Program-made: the position numbers and the translations under genes
The notes under the pieces: generated by a model
Database searches by the model: none
Told to the model about the DNA's origin: nothing
Seen by the model: the letters and a program-made list of their open reading frames with translations, nothing else
In this document: positions 17,240-27,363 of the stretch, piece after piece
How the letters are laid out: each line of letters begins with the position of its first letter
How positions within the stretch are numbered: the first letter of the stretch is position 1
Source: Bacillus sp. NTK074B
GTDB lineage: Bacteria > Bacillota > Bacilli > Bacillales > Bacillaceae_B
DNA length: 64,000 nt
Direction: 5' to 3'
Assembly (NCBI RefSeq): GCF_017303375.1
Contig: NZ_JAFKOH010000001.1
Location: 372,001-436,000, forward strand

Positions 17240-17873
17240 AGAAACCGTTTAAAAATGGGTTTGAGTCCATCTCTACTACTATTGTAGTTTCCGGACCATG
17301 ACCGGGAAGTACCTTTGTATGTTCAGGCAGGCTTAATAATTGATCATGGATACTTACTATCAACTCTTTATGATTTCCACCAGGCAGATCAGATCTTCCG
17401 ATACTCCCCATAAATAATGTATCTCCTGCTAATACGATTCCGCTTTCTTGTACATAATAAGAGATACTACCAGGTGAGTGCCCTGGTGTTTCGAACAACT
17501 GGAGCTGAAAGTCTCCAATTGTTAAATTCTTTTCATTTGTCAGTATGTAATCAGCCGGCTTAAGCCTGATCAACTCACCCATCATAAATAGCTGTGAGCC
17601 ATTTAAAGAAGAGTCTATTAACCACTGAGCCTCTTTTTCATGAACATAAACAGGGATGTCAAAACGGTCCCTTATATGGTCGACAGCTCCGATATGATCA
17701 AAATGAGCATGTGTGAGGAGAATGGCTAATGGGGTCAACGATTGACTTTCCAACCAGCCGATCAGCTTCTCCCCTTCTCCGCCTGGATCGATGACAAGAC
17801 AATCACGGTTTGAGTTCCATAAGATATAACAGTTTGTTTGCAAAGGGCCTAATGGGATTTGTTTCCACTGCAA
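17238..17873 (-). CDS. yqgX: MBL-fold metallo-hydrolase YqgX
   Basis: The product is a glyoxalase II-like metallo-beta-lactamase-fold hydrolase with the metal motif THAHFDH, the downstream GHSPG, a GD segment (AGDTLF) and a final GHGPET. The TTG at 17871-17873, 8 nt after GGAGG, gives 211 residues, equal to B. subtilis YqgX and starting MQWKQIPLGPLQ. An ATG at 17903 precedes the ribosome site and is unlikely. Substrate is unknown; glutathione or bacillithiol thioesters are common for the family. Confidence 0.87.
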   Translation of the reverse strand: MQWKQIPLGPLQTNCYILWNSNRDCLVIDPGGEGEKLIGWLESQSLTPLAILLTHAHFDHIGAVDHIRDRFDIPVYVHEKEAQWLIDSSLNGSQLFMMGELIRLKPADYILTNEKNLTIGDFQLQLFETPGHSPGSISYYVQESGIVLAGDTLFMGSIGRSDLPGGNHKELIVSIHDQLLSLPEHTKVLPGHGPETTIVVEMDSNPFLNGF

Positions 17874-18080
17874 CGTTTCCACCTCCATTTGTGATACATT
17901 CATTGTATCAGAACGCGAAGCTTCTTAAAAACATGGAAGTCGGAAGGTCGCCATAGAAGTGTCAAATATTCGACCTCGACAAAATGGGAAAAAAACTATA
18001 AAATGTTAATGAGTGCATTTATGTACATATTGTTTATCAAGAGATCAGTAAAACGCATTTTAATGAAAGGGGTCATATAA

Positions 18081-18254
18081 ATGGGTCTTGTAATTATTAC
18101 TTCACTGGTTACATTATTAGCTTTATTCGCAGTAGTAAGCACTTTCAAAAACAAGAATGCAATGGGAATTCTTTTCTCACTTGCCACTTTAGGTGTTTTT
18201 GGATGGTTTACAATTATGACTGTCCTTCACTCTGGATACCCAGGTGGTCATTAA
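18081..18254 (+). CDS. yqgW: DUF2759 small membrane protein (YqgW-like)
   Basis: This 57-residue gene starts with ATG at 18081 behind GAAAGGGG. Two membrane helices span about residues 2-20 and 28-48 with a short FKNKNA loop, and the end is PGGH. It fits the DUF2759 family and the YqgW position between yqgX and yqgV. Function unknown. A clear terminator follows 18 bp after the stop. Confidence 0.78.
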   Translation: MGLVIITSLVTLLALFAVVSTFKNKNAMGILFSLATLGVFGWFTIMTVLHSGYPGGH

Positions 18255-18272
18255 TTGAAACTGTTTCACATT

Positions 18273-18307
18273 AAAAAGCCTTCCATATCATTATGGAAGG
18301 TTTTTTA
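18273..18307 (+). terminator. Terminator after the DUF2759 gene
   Basis: CCTTCCAT and ATGGAAGG pair around ATCATT and are followed by six T. Confidence 0.85.
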
Positions 18308-18463
18308 ATTTAACGGTGTTACAGGCACCAAAAAGTACCCTATGGACCTTTTGGATATGTACGTTATACTACTATTGACAATTACCTTAAGGCGTATGGG
18401 ATATTCCACATCCTTACAGCCAATTCTATATAGTATTAGAACTCAGGCCAGGAGGTTTAGTAA

Positions 18464-18817
18464 ATGAAAAAATACAATATACCGGTAGAAGCTTCCCTGG
18501 AAGTGATTGGGGGAAAATGGAAGGTAGTCATCCTTTGTCATTTGATCAAAAACAAACGGAGAACCAGCGAATTAAAACGGTTGATGCCTGGCATAACACA
18601 GAAAATGCTTACTCAGCAATTAAGGGAGCTAGAAGCCGATGGTGTCATCAATCGAATCATTTATAATCAAGTCCCTCCAAAGGTGGAATATGAATTGACA
18701 GAGTATGGGTGGTCACTAAAAGAGCCTTTGGATATGTTATGTGCATGGGGAGAGCAGCATATTGAAAAAACATATCCTGATAAAAGTGAAGTACTCTTGG
18801 AAAGTGAAGAAGCATAG
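18464..18817 (+). CDS. HxlR-family transcriptional regulator
   Basis: The 117-residue protein is a winged-helix regulator of the HxlR type. Typical are LEVIGGKWKVVILCHL near residue 13, RTSELKRLMPGITQKMLTQQL as the recognition region, and the wing VPPKVEYELTEYGWSL. AGGAGG precedes the ATG. The redox Cys6 used by YodB is absent; cysteines are at about 27 and 90. Its target is unknown, and no adjacent enzyme is co-oriented. A strong terminator isolates it. Confidence 0.85.
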   Translation: MKKYNIPVEASLEVIGGKWKVVILCHLIKNKRRTSELKRLMPGITQKMLTQQLRELEADGVINRIIYNQVPPKVEYELTEYGWSLKEPLDMLCAWGEQHIEKTYPDKSEVLLESEEA

Positions 18818-18827
18818 AGATCAAATT

Positions 18828-18867
18828 AAACAGAGAGGGCCTTCGTTAACGAAGGCCCTCTCTGTTT
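18828..18867. terminator. Bidirectional terminator HxlR gene / yqgV
   Basis: AAACAGAGAGGGCCTTCG and its perfect complement flank a TTAA loop, an 18-bp stem serving two converging genes. Confidence 0.85.
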
Positions 18868-18874
18868 GCCATTT

Positions 18875-19189
18875 TTATTGTTCTAATTGACGCTGAACGG
18901 AAGACAGTTTCCCTTCCATAGTCGTTTTCTTATCCCTGCGGTCATCTATTCTGATATTCGTGGCCACACGTTGGATCCCATGATTAAATGGGGATTCATG
19001 AATATCTTCTATTACTTGGAAAAGGATTGAAAGTTCCCCTTCTATAATGGTATTCATAGGAGTAAGCTGAAAACGGATTTTGCCATCCTTCTCATATTCC
19101 TTCAGGATCTTCTGCAAGTCTGCAACATACGAACTTACACTGGAAGATTCCGTTCCGATTGGAATCACTGATACATCAACAATTGCCAT
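18875..19189 (-). CDS. yqgV: Thiamine-binding (MTH1187/YkoF) family protein YqgV
   Basis: The ATG at 19187-19189 follows AAGGAG and gives 104 residues. The sequence (MAIVDVSVIPIGTESSSVSSYV) is typical of the MTH1187 family, small ferredoxin-like proteins, some of which bind thiamine. TPMNTIIEGEL is also characteristic. Its start shares one base with the stop of the upstream yqgU, so the two are coupled. Biological role in Bacillus is not established. Confidence 0.85.
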   Translation of the reverse strand: MAIVDVSVIPIGTESSSVSSYVADLQKILKEYEKDGKIRFQLTPMNTIIEGELSILFQVIEDIHESPFNHGIQRVATNIRIDDRRDKKTTMEGKLSSVQRQLEQ

Positions 19190-20296
19190 TATATATCTGC
19201 TCCTTCTTCTTTTAGTAGGTGGATGATGTCCGGTTTCTTGAGATTGATTACTTTTTCTAACTGGTTTCCATATAAACAAAATTCTCCATCAGGGGAGCAT
19301 CGAATGGGTTCTAAAGGGAGATCTTCAAACAACACTTTCTCCTTACCTGAAACCGTATCCCAGCTCTTTAAAGAGAACGTCCCCGTGTACGTATCAAAAG
19401 AACCTGGTTCGTTTGCCACGAACGTAATCAACCGACCATCCTTTTCTATCATATCATAATAGGGAATTAACCAATCTGAGTAACGGCTCAATAGTACTAC
19501 TGTGAATTCCGACTGAATTTCTCCATTGGAATGAATGAACTGGTATGTGAACGGTCCCTTATCTTCTAGGGAATGAACTGATAACAGAGAATCAACGAAT
19601 TGATTGAAGTGAACACTATCTTCCACAATCATTTCCTTCTCATGATTGAGGATATTTTGAGAAATCAGTGGAGCTGATACACTCAGTTCATTCGAATCCC
19701 AATCTTGAAAAAGAATGGAGGATTTTGATTGCCACTGGACAAATGGCTCTTCCACTTCAATGGGTTCCATGATCTTTTTCTTCAAATTTATTTCAAAAAC
19801 CTGAAAACTCCAATCCTCATTGAAACTAGTCATTAACAAAACATCTTCATTGAATCGATTCCAAGAATGAGTCAAATCATAGGAAGGCACATCTTTTTGA
19901 TACTCGACCTCTCCTGTTTTATCTATGATGGTCACCTGCGCTGAATAAGAGACAGGGGACGAATGGATGAATATTTTTTTCATATCCGGAGAAATGCTTG
20001 CACTGACATAAGAGGAGTTCACTTCATAGATTTTTTTACTGCTGCCATCATATAAGTTGTAAATATAGAAGGAGGTGCCCCCCCCCCTCATCTCTTACAG
20101 TGAGGATTTCCCAGTTAGACAGCCAGCCCACATTTTCAATAAATCCTTCGACAGGAAGATGGTTGGCCATCAATTCTTTTTTCTCAGCCTTCACTTTTTC
20201 TGAGGGGGAGTTCTGTGTTTCTTCTGACTGACATGCCGCCAACCACAATATGCACAGCATCATTAGCATAATCAAGCTCATTTTTTTCTTTTTCAT
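19189..20296 (-). pseudogene. yqgU: Lipoprotein YqgU, frameshifted at a G10 tract
   Basis: The N-terminal part starts at 20294-20296 with a lipoprotein signal (LMMLCILWLAAC, lipobox LAAC) and continues to a run of ten G on the minus strand (plus-strand C10 at 20078-20087). There the frame is lost and stops within 10 codons. The remaining 300 codons, starting MRGGGTSFYIYNL, continue in another frame to 19189. Nine or twelve G would restore one protein of about 368 residues with beta-propeller-like repeats. The broken frame may be a sequencing error, a true null, or slipped-strand phase variation. Confidence 0.85.
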
Positions 20297-20588
20297 TCTC
20301 TTCCCCCCTCCTCTTTTATTTCATATTAATTAGTACGTTTTAAAAGCGAAAATGTTTCAAAAATATTAAAAAAACATTACAAAAATTCAAAAAAGTGATG
20401 ACCAGATGCTCATTTATACACCTTTTGGGTCACCACGATATTGGTTACTAATCATTAGGATGATGCTTTATTTTACTCCTCATTTCTGTTTTCTACAATA
20501 GTTATTTGTGCAACAAATTTAAAGATTTTTCGAGATTTTTCTTAACCTTCTATTCCTTGCGATTAAACCTTCTCCGCTTTTTTCACTT
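20297..20588. other. Promoter region of yqgU and spacer
   Basis: No gene is seen. The 5' 130 bp are AT-rich and should hold the yqgU promoter. The end (20570-20580) carries CTCCGCTTTT, a remnant of the structured repeat that follows. Confidence 0.4.
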
Positions 20589-20705
20589 CAGCTCCGGCGG
20601 CTTGCCCCTCACGGTCATAACTGGGAAATCCCATAAGGCAAAGGACGCCTTTGGGGATTTCCCAGTTATGCTTGTCGGGGCAGGGCGAGCCGCCTCCGCT
20701 TTTTT
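20589..20705 (-). repeat. Structured palindromic repeat, copy C
   Basis: Read on the minus strand it starts AGCGGAGGCGGCTCG. Outer stems are GGCGGCT/AGCCGCC and GCCCC/GGGGC; the main stem is CATAACTGGGAAATCCC with its complement and the tip AAAGGC/TGCCTT. Relative to copies B and D the middle of the stem is GGGAA instead of GAAAA or GATAA, with matching changes on the other arm. Confidence 0.87.
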
Positions 20706-20709
20706 CACT

Positions 20710-20825
20710 CCAGCTCCGGCGGCTTGCCCCTCGAGGTCATAACTGATAAATCCCATAAGGCAAAGGACGCCTTTTGGGATTTATCAGTTATGCTTGTCGG
20801 GGCAGGGCGAGCCGCCTCCGCTTTT
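20710..20825 (-). repeat. Structured palindromic repeat, copy D
   Basis: Minus-strand copy with main stem CATAACTGATAAATCCCA and its exact complement, flanked by GCCCCGACAAG and GACCTCGAGGGGC. It ends directly against the stop codon of yqgT and lies in tandem with copy C. Confidence 0.87.
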
Positions 20826-20826
20826 G

Positions 20827-22020
20827 TTAGTACCAGCGATAGATGGATACAAGGAATATGCCGAGGACGTCCTGGTAGATTTCATTGAATTGAGAAAGAG
20901 GTAGTGGATTGATCCCTTTTCCTAACTCCAGGGTGTATCCTGCTTTTTTGAAGTCCTTAATGAACCAGTCTTTATAGCCTGCGTAGCTATCGATATATCT
21001 GACAGATTCATATCCGCTTACTCTGGTGAAATCAGCTGCAAGTTTGGCTGCTTCCGGAGGTTCCAACCCTTCATATCCCCAATAAAATTCTTTCCCCTGG
21101 GTATGAATGGCGAGGAGGCGATCAAATTTTTCTTGCCGGGCAAGGTTAGCCATTGCGATGGCTTCAGGCTCTGAAAGGGGCTTGTATCCTGGGAAATCTC
21201 TCGGGGCAGGTGCTTTTTCCTCTTTTCTTTCCTTTTCTATTTCCCATTTGGCAGGAAACTGATTATTCAGATCTACTCCCCTGATATTGGCTTTCCATCC
21301 GATAAAATCCGTGCTGCCCCTATTGATGGCAAGGAGTTCCTTCCTTCTATCCTCCGGTGGTCCCTTCAGAACAAGATCAACTCCATCGGGGTTCACCATC
21401 GGCACGAATGACACCGTCACATCCCCATAGATTGGTAAGGTCTGTATACCTCTTATTGGGTTACTGTTGGTCAGGGACAGTAAATAATCATTCAGAAATG
21501 TCATTAAGATGGCGGTCGTGATCCATTCATTCGCATGAAAGGCAGCATTCATTTGAACCTTCTTCTTTCCGGTACCCACCCGAATTTCCACGAGGTCGTC
21601 CCCCAGGATACTCTCCCCTACAGACCTTAACTTTATGAAAGGGTAAATCTCTTTCAAATTTTTAATGTCTTCATTGAGTATTTTAGAATGATATACCTGT
21701 TTTCCTTTGACGATGGGAGCAACAACCCTTGATGGCAGGAAGATCGATGAACCTATTTGCAGCCCATTCGCATTTACATCTTCATTTAATAAAAGTAAGG
21801 CATCGACGCCAATGTTCCACTCGCTGGCGAGTGACCAAAAGGTATCACCTTTTCTAATCGTATAGTTTACTTCCCTGAAACCGGGAAGGTCTATTTCAGT
21901 GCCGATTTTCAATTTCTTCGGGTCAACGGAAGGGTTTGAATCGATAATGAGCCCGACCGGGATGTAAAACAGCTGGCTGTAATACCAAAGGGTGTCCCCA
22001 CTTCGCACTTTCACTTTCAT
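20827..22020 (-). CDS. yqgT: Gamma-D-glutamyl-diamino acid peptidase YqgT (LysM-M14)
   Basis: The 397-residue protein has two LysM domains (residues 1-46 and 50-97) that bind peptidoglycan, then an M14 zinc carboxypeptidase domain. Zinc ligands are His162 and Glu165 in FHANEW and His in AIHTQGKEF; the catalytic Glu is in YTLELG. It should cut the gamma-D-Glu-diaminopimelate bond in cell-wall peptides. There is no signal peptide, as in the spore endopeptidase I group. It is monocistronic and its 3' end touches repeat D. Confidence 0.88.
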   Translation of the reverse strand: MKVKVRSGDTLWYYSQLFYIPVGLIIDSNPSVDPKKLKIGTEIDLPGFREVNYTIRKGDTFWSLASEWNIGVDALLLLNEDVNANGLQIGSSIFLPSRVVAPIVKGKQVYHSKILNEDIKNLKEIYPFIKLRSVGESILGDDLVEIRVGTGKKKVQMNAAFHANEWITTAILMTFLNDYLLSLTNSNPIRGIQTLPIYGDVTVSFVPMVNPDGVDLVLKGPPEDRRKELLAINRGSTDFIGWKANIRGVDLNNQFPAKWEIEKERKEEKAPAPRDFPGYKPLSEPEAIAMANLARQEKFDRLLAIHTQGKEFYWGYEGLEPPEAAKLAADFTRVSGYESVRYIDSYAGYKDWFIKDFKKAGYTLELGKGINPLPLSQFNEIYQDVLGIFLVSIYRWY

Positions 22021-22082
22021 GATAGAACCTCCCCATATATATGTCCTTACTTACATGTATGAACAGTTCGAAGTTTCATGAC

Positions 22083-22113
22083 AAAAAAAAGCTTGCGAAA
22101 TTGATCGCAAGCC
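22083..22113 (-). terminator. Terminator of yqgS
   Basis: GCTTGCGA and TCGCAAGC (22091-22112) form a stem, and the minus-strand transcript ends in eight U. Confidence 0.85.
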
Positions 22114-22119
22114 TTTTGT

Positions 22120-23997
22120 CTATGATTCGTCATTGTCCCTATTATCATTATCTCCATAAAAGCGAAGCAGGTCTCCGTATATGATCTTATCAGAGTATTC
22201 CAGCTCATTATTCACTCGCTCTTTGAATGGTTCACAATAGTTCATATCCGTTTTTTCCTCTGTCTCCTTGTTCCAGCATTTTTCACCTGCATACACATAG
22301 TCTTTCGTTATGAACCGACCGTCTCGAAGTATGGCAAGATCTTCATGCTCATCGGAGAAGATATCCGACCCAAACTGTATGTCTTTCTTGGTGTCAATTC
22401 CGAGAAGGTGCATGATAGTCGGCTTCAGATCAATCTGCCCTGACACTTTGGAAATGGTCTTTCCTTTCTGACCGGGGACATGGATGATCATCGGTACTTG
22501 TTGAAGCTGAGTGCTCACAAATGGCGTGATATCTTTACCAAGATATTGGCTCATTGCCTTATTATGGTTCTCTGATATCCCATAATGATCTCCATACATC
22601 ACGATGACCGAGTTTTCATACAGTCCGGCTTCCTTTAGATCCGTGATGAAGTTCTTCACTGCTTCATCCATATAACGGACCGTTTGAAAATAGCGATTCA
22701 CTGTACCATCATTGGACGTATAAGGATCGATCAACTTATCTTCTTCGTCCAAAGTGAATGGGTAATGATTTGTCAATGTGATCATCTTGGTACTGAAAGG
22801 CTTAGGCATTTGTTTCATATGCTCTACAGACTGCTTAAAGAACGGGATATCTTTCATGCCCCAGTTTACGGAGTTGTCTTCTGTTACATCATAATCCGGT
22901 AAGGAATAAAAACGTTCGTACCCTAAAGAATCATACATAATGTCACGATTCCAGAAACTTTTATTATTTGCATGCATGGCTGTTGTATAATATCCGTTTT
23001 CCCCGAGCTTTTCTGTCATCGACTCAAACTCATTCCCTGAATGGGTAAAGAAAACGGCTCCCCGGTTCAATGGGTAAAGGGAGTTGTCCAGGATGAATTC
23101 TGAATCTGACGTCTTCCCCTGTTGGGTTTGATGGTAGAATTGATCAAAGTAGTAGCTTTCCCCGATGAAGTCATTCAGGAAAGGAGTGATCTCCTCACCG
23201 TTCACTTCACTGTTGATGACAAAGTTTTGCAGTGACTCAAGGGATACAATGATCAGGTTTTTATCTTTGGCTGCCCCGAACATATCTTTATTGGGCGCAA
23301 TATACCCCGCCCTGACATAGTTATCGATATCTGCCAGTTCACTTCCATCTGCCAATGCTCTTTGTGCAGAAGATTTGGATTGAAGAAAGATATCGTATAC
23401 ATGGTAATTATATGTGCCTATATTCTTGACCAGCATTTCACGATCGAATGTCCTTGTAAGTAATTGAGGTCTTTCCGATTCTGCGAGACCAAGATTAAAG
23501 AAAACCAGGGCTGTCGCCACCAGGAAATATGCCCGTCGGTTGACCCTAGAATAATTCTTAAGAGAAAACCATGCTGGTTTTACCTTAATGATGAGAATTA
23601 ACACAATCACATCGGAGAAGTAGAATATATCCTTCCAGTTCATGATTGCGCTGGCACTGGTTCCTAAATCAGAGAAGTTGCTCGTTTGAAAGAGGACAGG
23701 TAATGTTAAAAAATCATCAAAAAACCGATAGAATACTACGTTCCCGTAAAGGATAAACGAGAGGATGAAACTTATCGTAATAATATAACGGGTACGCGCT
23801 TTATCCTTCTTAAGGAGTAATCCTATTCCGAAGATGAATAGTAAGAAACTTAGCGGGTTAATAAATAGGATCAGTTCCTGGAGTCCGTTTTCAATCTTAA
23901 TATCAAAACTAGTTTTATAGACAATATACGTTTTGATCCAGAGGAGCAGTGCCGCAATGATGATCAGCGGTACCTTAGGTGTCTTTCTTATATTCAT
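22120..23997 (-). CDS. yqgS: LTA synthase family sulfatase-like protein YqgS
   Basis: The 625-residue polytopic enzyme has five membrane helices in the first 200 residues and an extracellular alkaline-phosphatase-fold domain (about 245-590). The nucleophile Thr is in QQGKTSDSE, metal ligands include the Glu in SLESLQ and the MYGDHYG motif. LtaS paralogues polymerise glycerol phosphate from phosphatidylglycerol; YqgS of B. subtilis is the closest by position and length (638). AAGGAGG precedes the ATG. It may act in sporulation or stationary phase, which is inferred from the paralogue only. Confidence 0.9.
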   Translation of the reverse strand: MNIRKTPKVPLIIIAALLLWIKTYIVYKTSFDIKIENGLQELILFINPLSFLLFIFGIGLLLKKDKARTRYIITISFILSFILYGNVVFYRFFDDFLTLPVLFQTSNFSDLGTSASAIMNWKDIFYFSDVIVLILIIKVKPAWFSLKNYSRVNRRAYFLVATALVFFNLGLAESERPQLLTRTFDREMLVKNIGTYNYHVYDIFLQSKSSAQRALADGSELADIDNYVRAGYIAPNKDMFGAAKDKNLIIVSLESLQNFVINSEVNGEEITPFLNDFIGESYYFDQFYHQTQQGKTSDSEFILDNSLYPLNRGAVFFTHSGNEFESMTEKLGENGYYTTAMHANNKSFWNRDIMYDSLGYERFYSLPDYDVTEDNSVNWGMKDIPFFKQSVEHMKQMPKPFSTKMITLTNHYPFTLDEEDKLIDPYTSNDGTVNRYFQTVRYMDEAVKNFITDLKEAGLYENSVIVMYGDHYGISENHNKAMSQYLGKDITPFVSTQLQQVPMIIHVPGQKGKTISKVSGQIDLKPTIMHLLGIDTKKDIQFGSDIFSDEHEDLAILRDGRFITKDYVYAGEKCWNKETEEKTDMNYCEPFKERVNNELEYSDKIIYGDLLRFYGDNDNRDNDES

Positions 23998-24343
23998 GTA
24001 TTCAGCCTCCTTGCTACAAACGGTTCCTTCGTATGTAACACTTTCATTAGTATAATGGTAAAATAAGAGAATTATTAAACAATAAAGACCCGGATTACTC
24101 TTTTTTTACAAAACGTCAAACGTGGGTTCACATTGAGGGAGTATAATTGTTAAAGTCTTATTCTCTTACCCATACTATTAGACGATTGAAACCATTAAAA
24201 GTTTCAAAAAAACATGTTGAATAAAAAAAACGGTTCAATGGTCCTTGGGTTTTTTGTACTACCCTGAAGAGGGTACCTATAAAAAAGAGAACCTTCCTTT
24301 CCGGAAAGCTCTCCATTGAGCATTACTTTAGAAATCCTCAAGA
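23998..24343. other. Intergenic region yqgS / glcK
   Basis: It contains the yqgS promoter region (a TATACT -10 candidate at 24050-24055 region on the minus strand), the glcK terminator and about 200 bp of AT-rich sequence. No gene or RNA is seen. Confidence 0.4.
24281..24316 (-). terminator. Terminator of glcK
   Basis: GAGAGCTTTCC pairs with GGAAGGTTCTC (with G-U pairs) and is followed by a U run on the minus strand. Confidence 0.65.
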
Positions 24344-25312
24344 TCAAATCTTGTTTTTGACTAACCATGCTGCACCGATTACTCCGGCATCATTTCCAAG
24401 AGTGGCAATACTTAAGTTCGTTGAGGTCCTGACTGTAGGAAATGAAAATTGTTCAAAGTGTTTCTTGACCGGCTTTAATAAGATGTCCCCCGCTTTCGAG
24501 ACCCCGCCACCGATCACAATCTTTTCAGGGTTTAACCCATTTCCAAGATTCGCAAGGGATAACCCTAGGTAGAATGCTAATTGATCGACGACAGCAAGGG
24601 CAAGTTCATCGTTCTCTCTTGCTGCATCAAAGATGTCCTTTGCATTGATTGAGCCATGGGAGTCTCTTAGCTCCCGCAGTGAGGATTCATCCGCACCAGC
24701 ATTGAGTTTTTCATTGGCTAAGCGAACGACACCGGTGGCAGAAGCAACGGTTTCAAGACATCCCGTCTTTCCGCAATTACACTGAAAGCCACCTTCCGGA
24801 ACCACTGTAATATGGCCAATTTCACCACCTGCCCCCTTCACGCCGTGGACGATATCGCCGTTTGTGATCACACCGCCTCCCACACCTGTTCCTAGTGTGA
24901 CACATACAAGATCCTTGGCACCATCTCCTGCACCTTTCCACATTTCACCCAATGCAGCACAGTTTGCGTCGTTGTCAATAACTGCATGCAACCCTGTTTC
25001 AACTTCAAGCAGATCTTTTAGGGGTGTATTATTCTCCCACCCTAAATTGACCGCTTCGTAAATGATCCCTTTAGCCGTATCGACGGGTCCAGGCGCCCCC
25101 ATTCCGATCCCGACCAGTTTATCTTTACTCTGATCCAGTTCCTCAAGCTTTTTATCAATCGCTTTGTCAATATTCACGATGATATTTTTTCCGTTTTCTG
25201 ATTTATCAGTGGGGATTTCCCATTTATGTAGAAGCTCTCCGTATTTACTTAAGAACGCAATTTTTGTTGTCGTTCCCCCTAAGTCCACTCCAACCAACCA
25301 TTTTTCTGTCAT
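24344..25312 (-). CDS. glcK: Glucokinase (ROK family)
   Basis: It phosphorylates glucose with ATP. The N-terminal phosphate loop is DLGGTTTK, the sugar-binding motif ENDANxAALGE appears as [11 protein letters not shown], and the ROK zinc signature is [11 protein letters not shown] after EIGH. The ATG at 25310-25312 behind AGGTGA gives 322 residues, equal to B. subtilis GlcK plus one. A GTG at 25321 is also in frame. It overlaps yqgQ's stop region and forms the operon yqgQ-glcK. Confidence 0.94.
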   Translation of the reverse strand: MTEKWLVGVDLGGTTTKIAFLSKYGELLHKWEIPTDKSENGKNIIVNIDKAIDKKLEELDQSKDKLVGIGMGAPGPVDTAKGIIYEAVNLGWENNTPLKDLLEVETGLHAVIDNDANCAALGEMWKGAGDGAKDLVCVTLGTGVGGGVITNGDIVHGVKGAGGEIGHITVVPEGGFQCNCGKTGCLETVASATGVVRLANEKLNAGADESSLRELRDSHGSINAKDIFDAARENDELALAVVDQLAFYLGLSLANLGNGLNPEKIVIGGGVSKAGDILLKPVKKHFEQFSFPTVRTSTNLSIATLGNDAGVIGAAWLVKNKI

Positions 25313-25317
25313 TTGTA

Positions 25318-25524
25318 TCACCTGTCCTGTTTTTCTTTTTCAATTTCTATTTCATGTCGCAACAACAATAAAGCAGTCTGAAAATCCCCGATTTCAATCA
25401 GCTGGGATTGATAGAGTTCCTTTAGTTCGCCTTCCATTAGTTGCAGGTCGGAAAGACGATGCCCAACATATATAATTGTTCCGTAATTTTTTAATAACTG
25501 TTGGATATCATAAATCGTTTTCAT
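25318..25524 (-). CDS. yqgQ: DUF910 protein YqgQ
   Basis: The ATG at 25522-25524 behind CAGGTG gives 68 residues: [21 protein letters not shown] followed by a helical [10 protein letters not shown] segment. This matches YqgQ, a small helical protein of unknown function that usually precedes glucokinase. It ends 6 bp before the glcK start, so the pair is co-transcribed. Confidence 0.87.
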   Translation of the reverse strand: MKTIYDIQQLLKNYGTIIYVGHRLSDLQLMEGELKELYQSQLIEIGDFQTALLLLRHEIEIEKEKQDR

Positions 25525-25759
25525 GCCATACACCTGCTTTCAAATCTTCATTATAAAGTATAAGTGAAAACCGCTTTCTTCTCAATCAAAAACAGAATCC
25601 CGCAAAATGTTCATTGAGAGCAAAAGTTCCGTTTCATAGAAATTGTGATTCTCAAATACTCTTCTAACTAGTGTGTACTAGAGGATGAGGGGCACTAGTA
25701 ATGCAAAAAGAGATTTCCTTAAAGGAAGATCCAGTAAGAAAATCTCTGTTCTATCGATT

Positions 25760-27220
25760 TTAACGATCAGGGTCTTTCGGATGCAGAAATCGTGGCCTTC
25801 TGTTTTTAAGCGGCATAGGAGAACGCAGAAATACGTCCCTGAATGCCCTGAAATTGAATGGTATGAATGGCCACATATATGGAATATCAAAGGAATTCAT
25901 TCTCGACAGCATGATGATCCACACGAATACACCTGCTACAAAACCATACACTCCAAATAACGCCGTGCATACCAATAAGAAGATCCTTACAAGACGATTG
26001 GCCAGACTCATCTCATAACTCGGTGTAGAGAACGTACCGATTGCCGCTATTGCCAAATAAAGAATGACTTCGTTTATAAAAAGGCCAACCTCTACCGCAA
26101 CCTGACCAATCATCAATGCGGCCACGAGCCCAAGGGCAGTTGCGAGAGACGATGGGGTATGAATGGCAGCCATTCTTAATATATCTATTCCGATTTCAAT
26201 GATTAGAAATTGAAGGAATAAGGGGACTTCCCCAACATCATTAGGACCCACATAGGCAAAAGCTTCGGGCAGAAGTTCCGGATGAATGGCAAACAAATAA
26301 TAAAGAGGCAGCAAAAAGATTGATGACCATACAGCAATGAACCTTACAAACCGGAGATAAGCTCCTACAGAAGGCTTATTCCTGTACTCCTCGGCATGCT
26401 GCAGATGATGCCAAAAAGTCGTAGGGGTGATCATGACACTCGGGGAACCATCTACCATAATAAGGACATGCCCCTCGTAGAGATGTGCTGCCGCTGTATC
26501 AGGCCGTTCTGTGTACCTCACCATAGGATAGGGATTCCAATGACGCCCGGCAATGAACTCCTCGAGCGTTTTCTCACCCATCGCAAGTCCGTCTGTATCA
26601 ATCTTGGAAAGCGCATCCTTGATTTTATGCACCAAGTTCGGATCGGCGATATCTTCTATATAACTGACTACGATATCGGTCTTGGATCTTCTCCCTATTT
26701 GCATATATTCCATGCGAAGAGAGGGATCGCGAACCCTCCTTCTCGTCAATGCAGTATTAAAGACAATCGTCTCCACGTATCCGTCCCTTGAACCCCTGAC
26801 AACCCGTTCGATATCCGGCTCCTGAGGTCCCCTGACAGGATAGGTTCTTGCATCAATCATGATGACCTTGTCAATTCCGTCCACTACAAGGGCTGTCGGA
26901 CCTGCTAGTACTAAATCAATTACCTGATTCAAGTCATCTACTTGTTCAATCTCTATATAAGGAATGTACGTCTTTAATAGCTTCTCTAACGTATCTTCTT
27001 CCAATTGTTCAGGACTGAGCCCCGATAAAAGCTTCATTAGATAATGCATGATATCGTCTTTTACAAAGCCATCCACTAAAAACATGGCCATCTTGCGCTC
27101 AGCATACTCCAGATCCAATTGAATGACATCAAAGCTCTTATCCACTGCTAAGGTGTCCCTTAAATAATTGGTGTTTTCTTCAATCTGAGTAGAGACAGGC
27201 TTTTTCTTTTCATTTGACAT
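25760..27220 (-). CDS. SpoVAF-like spore germination protein (GerA family)
   Basis: The 486-residue protein has a hydrophilic N-terminal domain (1-290) with VVRGSRDGYVE and TALTRRRVRDP, then about five membrane helices (290-440), as in GerAA and SpoVAF. Overall similarity is highest to SpoVAF, an auxiliary germination protein of the inner spore membrane. It stands outside a spoVA operon, so it may be a paralogue. GGGGGGGTGAAGG before the ATG includes a G7 run. Sporulation-specific expression by sigma-G is likely but no clear promoter was found. Confidence 0.83.
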   Translation of the reverse strand: MSNEKKKPVSTQIEENTNYLRDTLAVDKSFDVIQLDLEYAERKMAMFLVDGFVKDDIMHYLMKLLSGLSPEQLEEDTLEKLLKTYIPYIEIEQVDDLNQVIDLVLAGPTALVVDGIDKVIMIDARTYPVRGPQEPDIERVVRGSRDGYVETIVFNTALTRRRVRDPSLRMEYMQIGRRSKTDIVVSYIEDIADPNLVHKIKDALSKIDTDGLAMGEKTLEEFIAGRHWNPYPMVRYTERPDTAAAHLYEGHVLIMVDGSPSVMITPTTFWHHLQHAEEYRNKPSVGAYLRFVRFIAVWSSIFLLPLYYLFAIHPELLPEAFAYVGPNDVGEVPLFLQFLIIEIGIDILRMAAIHTPSSLATALGLVAALMIGQVAVEVGLFINEVILYLAIAAIGTFSTPSYEMSLANRLVRIFLLVCTALFGVYGFVAGVFVWIIMLSRMNSFDIPYMWPFIPFNFRAFRDVFLRSPMPLKNRRPRFLHPKDPDR

Positions 27221-27363
27221 TAGCCTTCACCCCCCCAATACCTTTACATGTATTTCCATCTTTACCATCCTAGACAAGGTAGTCGGAAATCATACCTCCT
27301 ATCATATTCACATACGCATCTTCATACTATGTACTAAATGGACAAACCACTGGAGTGAACAAA

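Noticed and set aside
20506-20742. Open frame rich in Ala, Gly and Ser over the repeats
   Set aside because: Produced by GC-rich structured repeats, not a gene.
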